Shown: one piece after another, positions 1-5,503 of the stretch
How the letters are laid out: each line of letters begins with the position of its first letter
How positions within the stretch are numbered: position 1 is the first letter of the stretch
Source of the DNA: Spirochaetaceae bacterium
GTDB taxonomy: Bacteria > Spirochaetota > Spirochaetia > Treponematales > Rectinemataceae
Assembly: GCA_016794765.1 (NCBI GenBank)
Contig: JAEUJG010000157.1
Location: 1-6,571, forward strand
Direction of reading: 5' to 3'
DNA length: 6,571 nucleotides
Notes under the pieces: generated by a model
Database searches by the model: none
Told to the model about the DNA's origin: nothing
The model's input: the letters and a program-made list of their open reading frames with translations, nothing else
Position numbers and translations under genes: made by a program

Positions 1-119
1 CGGCCTTCCTCTTCATGCGCAACAAATGGCTCCTCGCCCATCCGGAGCGCAAGGCCCTCGTCGACAAGGGCGCGCAGCCCCGCCTTCGGGGTCCCAATCG
101 TGCGATCCGCTTCGAGTGA
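1..119 (+). CDS. C-terminal end of an unidentified protein (5' truncated)
   Basis: Only the last 38 codons are visible; complete codons start at base 3 and the stop is TGA at 117-119. I chose this frame because 32 of its 38 sense codons end in G or C, as in the neighbouring genes, and because it ends just after the likely start of the GH31 gene, giving a 20-bp overlap typical of translationally coupled genes. The fragment begins with a short hydrophobic/aromatic stretch (AFLFMRNKWLLA) and continues as a basic tail ending in AIRFE. That could be the last membrane helix and cytosolic tail of a transporter, which would fit a gene ahead of a YihQ-like hydrolase (E. coli yihQ lies beside the transporter genes yihO and yihP). 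The transporter idea is inference from context; I do not recognise the family. Confidence 0.6.
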   Translation, partial: AFLFMRNKWLLAHPERKALVDKGAQPRLRGPNRAIRFE

Positions 120-2214
120 TCCGGCCCCGGCGGCGGCCGCCCGGGCGACCGTCACGGCGACCGCCCCCGCCGCGGGCCACCTCCGCGCTGCTTCCTCGCT
201 CGCCTTCGAGGTGAAGGACGGCGAGGCCGTCCTCCGCTACGGCGGCCGGGCCTTGCTCCGCCATTCGCCCGGCAGCCCCTGCGCGGCGCTCGGAACGAGC
301 CGCCTCACGTTCGCGGTCTTCAAGGGCAGGTTCAGGATACGCGACCGCAGTCGGCTTTCGCCGCTCCGGGGGCTCGCGGCCGAGGAAGGTCCGGACGGAC
401 TCCTCCTCCGCTTTTCGGGGAGGAGGGGCGGCTTTACCCTTCGCGCCCGCGAGGCGGACGGCCTCCTCAGGCTTGCCGTGGAGGACTGTCCCTCCGGCGC
501 GGCCTTCCGCCTCGACCTCGCCGCCGCGCCCGATGAGCGGATCTTCGGCTGCGGCGAGCATTTCACGAGGTTCGACCTCCGCGGGGAGCGCGTGCGGATC
601 TGGGTGGAGGAGCACATCGGCACCCTCGAGACGATCCGCAAGATCCTCCTCCTCGGCCTGGGGCTTCGCCCCCGCACGAGGGCCTTCCGGCGCTACTCGA
701 CCTATTTCCCCCAGCCGACCTTCGTCTCCTCCGCGCGCTATTTCTGCCACGTCGATTGCGATGCGCACGGCGTCCTCGACTTCCGATCCGCGCGGCGGCA
801 CCGGATCCTCTTCCACGGCGCGCCCAAGGAGATCGTGATCGGCCGGGGCGCGGGTTATCCGGAACTCCTCGGCAAGCTCGGCGGCCTCCTGGGCCGGCAG
901 CCTCAGCTCCCGGACTGGGTCCACGACGGGATCATCCTCGGGATCCAGGACGGCACCGCGGCCTGCGGGGACAAGCTCCGGCGGATGCGGGACGCGGGCG
1001 CCGCCGTCGCGGGGATCTGGGCGCAGGACTGGGAAGGCCAGCGCCGCACCTATTTCGGCAAGCAGCTCAGGTGGGACTACCGCTGGGACCGCGCGCTGTA
1101 CCCAGGCCTCGACGAGGCCATCCGGCGCTGGAAGGCGGAGGGCGTCTCCTTCCTCGGCTACGTGAATCCCTACCTCTGCGACGACGGCCTCCTCTTCCGC
1201 GAGGCCGAGTCGCGGGGTTTCCTCGCGCGGAGGCGGGACGGCTCCACCTACCTGACCACGGCGACGAGCTTCCCCTTCGGCATCGTGGACCTCACGAATC
1301 CCGCGGCCCGGGCCTGGTTCAAGGAGGTTATCCGAAACAATATGGTCGGGCTCGGCATGCGGGGCTGGATGGCGGACTTCGGCGAATACCTGCCGGCGGA
1401 CGCCCGGCTCGCGGGCGGCACGGGCGGGGAGTGGCACAACCGCTGGCCCCTGCTCTGGTCGCGCCTCAACCGGGAGGTCCTGGCCGAGGCGGGGCTCCTG
1501 GGCGAGGCGGTCTTTTTCACGCGGAGCGGCTATTCAGGCTGCGCCGGGGAGTCCACCCTGGTGTGGAACGGCGACCAGCACGTGGACTGGAGCGGAGACT
1601 ACGGCCTCGGCTCCGTCGTCCGCGCCAGCCTCTCCCTCGCGATGAGCGGCGTCGCCGTCTGCCACAGCGACTTGGGCGGCTACACGACGGTGCCGGGCGT
1701 GACGCGGAGCAAGGAGCTCTTCCTCCGCTGGCTCGAGCTTTGCGCCTTCTCCCCGCTGATGCGGAGCCACGAGGGGAACCGTCCGGAGGCCAACTGGCAG
1801 TTCGATTCCGACGAGGAGACGGTGGCGGCCGTCGCGCGCTTCTCCTCCCTCCACGCCGCCCTCAAGCCCTACCTGAAGGCGGTCGAGGCCGAGGCGGCGG
1901 ACCAGGGACTGCCGATGATGCGTCCGCTCTTTTTCCACTACGAGGGCGACTTCGGCCCCGACGAGGATCGGGCCTACCTGCTCGGCCGCGACCTGGCCGT
2001 CTTTCCGGTCCTGGAAAGCGGCGCGGAAACGAGGCGGATCGTCCTGCCGGACGACGGCTGGACGAGGCTTTTCGGCGGAGGGGATTTCGGGGGCGGCGCC
2101 CACGAGGTCCGGGCCGAACTCGGCCGGCCCGCGGTCTTTTGGAGGCGCGCGAGCGGCTTCGCGCCGCTGTTCGCCGCCGCGGGCGAGCGCTTCGCCCCTT
2201 CGGTCCGGGACTAG
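100..2214 (+). CDS. GH31 alpha-glycosidase, YihQ (sulfoquinovosidase)-like
   Basis: A retaining alpha-glycosidase of family GH31, closest by eye to E. coli YihQ, which releases sulfoquinovose from sulfoquinovosyl glycerides. The similarity runs from the N-terminal beta domain (GCGEHF, FDLRG, YFPQPTFVSS) through the barrel to the C-terminus. The nucleophile is Asp426 in MADFGEY and the acid/base is Asp492 in NGDQHVDW. Counterparts of YihQ sulfonate-pocket residues, aligned from memory of E. coli YihQ, are Gln283 (Q262), Gln309 (Q288), Trp325 (W304) and Tyr528 (Y508). The position of Arg301 is Gln322. The GTG at 100 is the only usable start that keeps the first beta strand; a GGGG about 8 bases upstream is a weak ribosome site. 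It adds an Ala-rich tail of about 30 residues absent from E. coli YihQ (about 678 aa). No signal peptide is evident, so it is probably cytosolic. Family is near certain; sulfoquinovoside specificity is uncertain, and it may act on another acidic or plain alpha-glucoside. Confidence 0.93.
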   Translation: MRSASSDPAPAAAARATVTATAPAAGHLRAASSLAFEVKDGEAVLRYGGRALLRHSPGSPCAALGTSRLTFAVFKGRFRIRDRSRLSPLRGLAAEEGPDGLLLRFSGRRGGFTLRAREADGLLRLAVEDCPSGAAFRLDLAAAPDERIFGCGEHFTRFDLRGERVRIWVEEHIGTLETIRKILLLGLGLRPRTRAFRRYSTYFPQPTFVSSARYFCHVDCDAHGVLDFRSARRHRILFHGAPKEIVIGRGAGYPELLGKLGGLLGRQPQLPDWVHDGIILGIQDGTAACGDKLRRMRDAGAAVAGIWAQDWEGQRRTYFGKQLRWDYRWDRALYPGLDEAIRRWKAEGVSFLGYVNPYLCDDGLLFREAESRGFLARRRDGSTYLTTATSFPFGIVDLTNPAARAWFKEVIRNNMVGLGMRGWMADFGEYLPADARLAGGTGGEWHNRWPLLWSRLNREVLAEAGLLGEAVFFTRSGYSGCAGESTLVWNGDQHVDWSGDYGLGSVVRASLSLAMSGVAVCHSDLGGYTTVPGVTRSKELFLRWLELCAFSPLMRSHEGNRPEANWQFDSDEETVAAVARFSSLHAALKPYLKAVEAEAADQGLPMMRPLFFHYEGDFGPDEDRAYLLGRDLAVFPVLESGAETRRIVLPDDGWTRLFGGGDFGGGAHEVRAELGRPAVFWRRASGFAPLFAAAGERFAPSVRD

Positions 2215-2225
2215 CCCGGATTTTG
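2204..2225 (+). terminator. Rho-independent terminator overlapping the GH31 stop codon
   Basis: TCCGGG (2204-2209) and CCCGGA (2215-2220) form a perfect 6-bp stem around a 5-base loop ACTAG, whose last three bases are the TAG stop codon of the GH31 gene. TTTT follows at 2221-2224. Two G-U pairs (2203 with 2221, 2202 with 2222) could lengthen the stem slightly. The stem is short and the T-run is only four bases, so it may be a modest terminator. It has no matching T-run for transcripts arriving from the opposite strand. Confidence 0.5.
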
Positions 2226-2312
2226 CCGGCTGCCGCGCACCTGTTTGGTCAGGCAGGATTACTGCGTTTCATCGCGCGGCTGGTGAGAAATCCAGGCTGA
2301 CTTGACGGGCTC

Positions 2313-2690
2313 CTAGGGCGCCCTGCGTTGCTTGGGCGGCAGGCCCGCGGAGGCGCGCGCGGCCGGGCCGAGGGAGAGCGCGACGAGTTCGTAGGAACGG
2401 TCGACGAGGCTCACGAGCAGGTCAACCGGGAGCTTCCCGTCGAGGTCGACCGTGTTCCAATGTTCCTTGTTCATGTGATAGCCGGGCTTGATCGACTCGT
2501 AGGCTTCGCGGAGGTCGACGGCGAGCTCGGGGTCGCACTTGAGGTTGACCGAAGGCGCCTCGTCCTCCACGTCGAGGAGGGCGAAGATCTTGCCGCCGAC
2601 GCGGATGGCCAGGGTGCTTTCGTCGAAGGGGAAGTCCCCCTTCGCGCCCGGCTTCGCGAGGCAGTAATCGATGAGCTCCTTCCTGTTCAA
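2313..2690 (-). CDS. YjbR/MmcQ family protein
   Basis: A 125-residue protein of the MmcQ/YjbR family, small alpha/beta proteins often labelled DNA-binding-like but without an established biochemical role. Visible hallmarks are the N-terminal NRKELIDYCLAKPGA block, the FPFDE motif, and the conserved KPGYHMNKEHWNTVDLDG stretch (residues about 68-85) followed by a helix ending VDRSYELV. The length matches the family. The TTG at 2690 is chosen over an upstream start at 2786 for two reasons: family members begin at this NRKEL block, and a perfect AGGAGG lies 5 bases upstream. The longer version would overlap glmS and add a Pro/Arg-rich stretch unlike the family. It starts 67 bp after the glmS stop with no terminator between, so it is probably the last gene of a glmS transcript; the functional link is unknown. 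The C-terminal 20 residues are a low-complexity Ala/Pro/Arg tail. Confidence 0.9.
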   Translation of the reverse strand: MNRKELIDYCLAKPGAKGDFPFDESTLAIRVGGKIFALLDVEDEAPSVNLKCDPELAVDLREAYESIKPGYHMNKEHWNTVDLDGKLPVDLLVSLVDRSYELVALSLGPAARASAGLPPKQRRAP

Positions 2691-2704
2691 GGGCGCCTCC
2701 TCTT
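2691..2704 (-). promoter_or_regulatory. Strong Shine-Dalgarno deciding the TTG start of the YjbR/MmcQ gene
   Basis: Read on the minus strand, AAGAGGAGG occupies 2704-2696, followed by the spacer CGCCC and then TTG at 2690. A consensus AGGAGG at 5-base spacing is the best ribosome site in the window. It settles the start of the small gene on a non-ATG codon. Confidence 0.8.
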
Positions 2705-2757
2705 GGGCCTTGCGTCCGGGGGGCTGCCTTCCCGGCGGCTTGCCCCGAACCTTTTCG

Positions 2758-5241
2758 TCAATCCACGGTGATGGACTTCGAGACATTCTTAGGCACGTCG
2801 GGATGGACGCCGTGGTCGGCGACGCCGAGCGCGTCGAGCCAATCGGTCTTGAGGACCGACATGCGGTACGACAGCCGCTGGAGGACCGCGGCCGCGGTGA
2901 AGGCGAAGAGGGCGGGATCGCCGGTCGCGGGCAACTCGATGAGGCGGGACCAGTAGGCGTCGTCCCCGGCGGGGCGGCCCGAGGCGGCCGCGGCGAGCTC
3001 GGCGGAAGGCTCGGCGATGACGACGACGTCGGCGCCGCGGATCTTGTGCGTATGGATCTGGCTGACCGTGATCTTCACCTCGCGCTCGTCCGGCGGGCAG
3101 ACGAAGACCAAGGGGTAGTTGCGGAAGAGTCCTTCCAGGATCTCGGGGCGGGCCCGGAGCGTCTCGAGCGGGTCGAGGCCGGCGACGGCCGGCTCGGCCT
3201 TCACGGCCTCGCGGTAGAGCGCCAGCGCCTTGGCGATGTCGTCCGCCGAGAAGAGGGTGTTCTTGCCGAGGATGGTGTTCGGTCCGTGCTTGAACTCGGC
3301 GGCGTCGTAGCCCTCCGCGTGGCAGAGGACCACCTCGCGCACCTTGAGCGCGCCCTCGCGCGCGAGGCCGAGGAGCCCCGCGCCGAGGATGTGGAGCGAG
3401 GGCCTGAGGAAGAGGCGGCGCGCGGCCTCCTCGACGGCGGCCTCCGTGGAGACAAGGGTCCGCGCGACGAGGGCGCCGGCCTTGCGGAGGGCCCCGGCCG
3501 TCTCGGCCTCCGGCCGGGCGAGGCCGGCGGCGAGGGCGTAGAGCACGGCGAGCTGGCTCGCGAAGGACTTGGTCGCCGCGACCGCGATCTCCGGGCCGCA
3601 GAGGATGGGCAGGTAGACGTCGGAGAGCTCCTGCGGGATGCGGCTGTTCTCGTTGTTGACGAGGGAGGCGCGGCGGAGGCCGGGCGCCGCGCGCGCCGCG
3701 TCCTGCAGCACGTCCACGAGGTCTTTCGTCTCGCCGGACTGCGAGATGGCGACGACCAGGTCGCCGGCCGTCACCGAGCCCAGGTACATGGAGCGGAACT
3801 GGCCGGGGTTGCAGGGATAGACGGCGAGCCCCGCGAGCGAGTCGAAGAAGGTCGCCGCGACGAGGGCCGCGTGGTGGGAGGTGCCCGAGGCGACGAGGAA
3901 GACGCGGCCGCCGGACTTGTTGGTGTCGCGCAACGCGTCAAGTAGCTCGCGGCGGCGGCCGGACACCTCGCGGCGCTTCCGCCAGGTGAGGAGGGCGTCG
4001 AGGAGGGCCAGTTCCCGGCGGAGGCTCGGCGCGGCCGCGGCGAGGTCGTCGAGGAGGGCGCGCTCTTCGGAGGCGAAGGGGCCGCCCGCGGCGGCGGCCT
4101 TCGTCTCCGCGGGGAGGGCGGCGCCGGCGGCGCGCGCGGAGACGGTCCGCCAAGCGGGGCTCGAGAGAAGGGCGGCCAAGGCGGGCGCGAGAGCTGCGGC
4201 CCCGAGCTCGCCGAGGGCCAGGGCCGCCTCCGCGGCCTCCTCGGCGGCCGCGACCCCGCCTTCGAAGGCTGCGGCCAGGGCCGCGGCCTCGGGATCTTCG
4301 AAGAAATAGCGCGCGACGCGCTCGATGCCCGCGGGCTCCGCGGCGATCTCCTGCTCCATGAAGTGCTTGTGGCGCGGATCCAGGGCCGTCTCGCGGACGT
4401 CGAGCTTGGAGCGCCGCGGCTTGGGCCGCGAGAGGCGGAGCTCGCCGGCGAGGGGGAAGACGAGGTAGTCGCGCTCGGAGAACCAGATGCCTTCGCCCTC
4501 GGCGAGGGGGATGAGGTAGCGGGTCTTCATGAGGACGGAGGAGAGGTCGGAGGAGACGACGACGAACTCGCCGCGGGCGTCGCGGCCGAGGCCGGCGTAG
4601 AGGGACGAGCCCGACTTCATCGCGACGACGCCCGGCAGGCGCGGATCGGCGACGGCGGCGGCGTAGGAACCCTCGGCGAGGGCGTCCGCTTCCCGGGCCG
4701 AGACGATGAGGAGAAGGAGCTCCGCCGAGGGCTCGGCGCCGAGCTCGGGGCCGCCCGCGGCGAAGGCGCGGCGGGCCGCCGCCAGCGGGGCCTCGGGCGC
4801 GGCGCGGTTGGCGGCGTAGCGTTCCTCGACGAGATGGACCACGATCTCGCCGTCGTTCTCGGAGACGACCTGGTGGCCGCGCTCGCCGAGCCAGGGTTTC
4901 AGGGAGTCGGTGTTGGAGACGTTGCCGTTGTGGGCGCCGACGAGCTCGAGTTTGCAGCGGACGTGGTGGGGCTGGCTGTTGAGGTCGGTGACGGCGCCGT
5001 AGGTCGCCCAGCGCACCTGGCCGATGAAGCGGCGACCGCCCCAGCGCTCGACGCCGAGCTCCTTGCAGACGCGGGTCGGCGAGCCCACCTTCTTCATGAG
5101 GCTGATCCGGCCGTTCCCGTCGATGAAGGAGGCCCCCGTCGAGTCGTAGCCCCGGTACTCGAGACGGCGGAGCAGGGCGGCGGCTTCCTTGCCGATGTCG
5201 GGATTATCCTCGCCGTAGGCGATCGAAACGATTCCGCACAT
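2758..5241 (-). CDS. glmS: Glutamine--fructose-6-phosphate aminotransferase (isomerizing), enlarged form
   Basis: Makes glucosamine-6-phosphate from fructose-6-phosphate and glutamine, the entry step to UDP-GlcNAc and peptidoglycan. It is cytosolic. The N-terminal glutaminase domain (residues 1 to about 265) starts MCGIV with the nucleophile Cys2, then RWAT (77-80), HNG (104-106) and Asp130. The first SIS domain begins near 446 with SGTS (452-455), SQSGET (500-505) and GPEIAVAATKSF. The second SIS domain has GALKVREV (630-637) and FKHGP (650-654), and the protein ends SKSITVD, matching the catalytic C-terminal loop of GlmS. At 827 aa it is about 220 longer than E. coli GlmS (609). Extra blocks lie near 142-195, about 319-440 (Ala-rich), about 659-707, and a short one near 799-815. 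The RWATHG motif reads RWATYG. The ATG at 5241 is fixed by Cys2 and by AAAGGAG at 5252-5258, 10 bases upstream. The reading frame stays open beyond it but is not protein-like there. Confidence 0.95.
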   Translation of the reverse strand: MCGIVSIAYGEDNPDIGKEAAALLRRLEYRGYDSTGASFIDGNGRISLMKKVGSPTRVCKELGVERWGGRRFIGQVRWATYGAVTDLNSQPHHVRCKLELVGAHNGNVSNTDSLKPWLGERGHQVVSENDGEIVVHLVEERYAANRAAPEAPLAAARRAFAAGGPELGAEPSAELLLLIVSAREADALAEGSYAAAVADPRLPGVVAMKSGSSLYAGLGRDARGEFVVVSSDLSSVLMKTRYLIPLAEGEGIWFSERDYLVFPLAGELRLSRPKPRRSKLDVRETALDPRHKHFMEQEIAAEPAGIERVARYFFEDPEAAALAAAFEGGVAAAEEAAEAALALGELGAAALAPALAALLSSPAWRTVSARAAGAALPAETKAAAAGGPFASEERALLDDLAAAAPSLRRELALLDALLTWRKRREVSGRRRELLDALRDTNKSGGRVFLVASGTSHHAALVAATFFDSLAGLAVYPCNPGQFRSMYLGSVTAGDLVVAISQSGETKDLVDVLQDAARAAPGLRRASLVNNENSRIPQELSDVYLPILCGPEIAVAATKSFASQLAVLYALAAGLARPEAETAGALRKAGALVARTLVSTEAAVEEAARRLFLRPSLHILGAGLLGLAREGALKVREVVLCHAEGYDAAEFKHGPNTILGKNTLFSADDIAKALALYREAVKAEPAVAGLDPLETLRARPEILEGLFRNYPLVFVCPPDEREVKITVSQIHTHKIRGADVVVIAEPSAELAAAASGRPAGDDAYWSRLIELPATGDPALFAFTAAAVLQRLSYRMSVLKTDWLDALGVADHGVHPDVPKNVSKSITVD

Positions 5242-5278
5242 GGTGGTCTCTCTCCTTTGGGCTCGTGAATGCGCCTTA

Positions 5279-5306
5279 ATAGTAGCACGAAAGGGCACTC
5301 TGTACG
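5279..5306 (-). promoter_or_regulatory. Likely glmS promoter (extended -10)
   Basis: On the minus strand TACTAT (5284-5279) is preceded by TGC (5287-5285), giving an extended -10 (TGnTACTAT) with four of six bases matching TATAAT. A weak -35, CGTACA (5306-5301), lies 16 bases upstream. Transcription would start near 5272, leaving a leader of about 30 nt. That is too short for a glmS ribozyme or a riboswitch. Confidence 0.45.
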
Positions 5307-5330
5307 AGATGCGAATCTCCGGCTGAGCCG
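5306..5330. promoter_or_regulatory. Two abutting inverted repeats upstream of the glmS promoter
   Basis: GAGAT-GCGA-ATCTC (5306-5319) is a perfect 5-bp inverted repeat. It is followed at once by CGGCT-G-AGCCG (5320-5330), a perfect 11-bp palindrome. Together they touch the weak -35 of glmS. They could be operator sites for a DNA-binding regulator or simply hairpins; the sequence alone does not say which. Confidence 0.35.
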
Positions 5331-5367
5331 TTGTATTGCCGGATGAAACGACAAGGGCGGAACACAA

Positions 5368-5450
5368 GGCCGAGGACTGTCCCTGACGGCGCGAGCACTG
5401 TCTCGGGAGGCGTGACCACTGACCCTGAAGGCTCGAGCTCTGTCCCCGAA
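5368..5450. repeat. Four tandem copies of a degenerate 21-bp repeat
   Basis: The units are 5368-5387 (20 bp), 5388-5408, 5409-5429 and 5430-5450. The consensus is GGC, one variable base, then CGAGCACTGTCCCTGAA. Each copy matches the consensus at 18 of 21 positions, with different mismatches in each. The next stretch (5451 onward) keeps only traces. The array lies between the divergent glmS and aldo/keto reductase genes. Because 21 is a multiple of three and the units lack stops, several frames stay open across it, so it can be mistaken for coding sequence. Function is unknown: a binding-site array, a minisatellite, or decayed copies of a dispersed repeat. Confidence 0.75.
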
Positions 5451-5478
5451 GGCCGGCAAGGGACTCCCACCTTTGGCC

Positions 5479-5503
5479 GGCATGCGCTACAATGTCGGCA
5501 TGC
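5479..5503 (+). promoter_or_regulatory. TACAAT -10 box and duplicated GGCATGC at the reductase start
   Basis: TACAAT (5488-5493) matches five of six bases of the bacterial -10 consensus. No convincing -35 is present 16-18 bases upstream. Six bases separate the box from the ATG at 5500, so a transcript starting there would be leaderless. The box lies between two direct copies of GGCATGC (5479-5485 and 5497-5503), 18 bp apart, each carrying an in-frame ATG. Confidence 0.35.

Noticed and set aside
13..1437. 474-aa open frame on the minus strand opposite the GH31 gene
   Set aside because: Its composition (Ala, Glu, Pro, Arg, Gly repeats without domains) is what a GC-rich gene gives when read antisense, and the opposite strand encodes a clear GH31 enzyme.
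756..2300. 514-aa plus-strand frame overlapping the GH31 gene
   Set aside because: A shifted-frame reading of the GH31 gene: very Arg/Pro/Gly-rich with no recognisable family.
2315..2324. AGGGCGCCCT palindrome at the end of the YjbR/MmcQ gene as a terminator
   Set aside because: It has no loop and no T-run on the minus strand, so it is probably a chance GC palindrome.
2671..3945. 424-aa plus-strand frame opposite glmS
   Set aside because: Antisense shadow of glmS with low-complexity Arg/Glu/Gly sequence and no start signal.
5242..5300. glmS ribozyme or riboswitch in the glmS leader
   Set aside because: The likely leader is about 30 nt, with no room for the ribozyme fold, and no core sequence is seen.
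5368..5450. CRISPR array
   Set aside because: The units are contiguous and degenerate, with no unique spacers, and no cas genes are present.
5276..5483. Heptapeptide-repeat protein encoded across the 21-bp array (for example PSGT-type repeats on the minus strand)
   Set aside because: The 21-bp period keeps several frames open on both strands, so the peptide repeat is a by-product; no frame has a ribosome site or a protein-like sequence outside the array.
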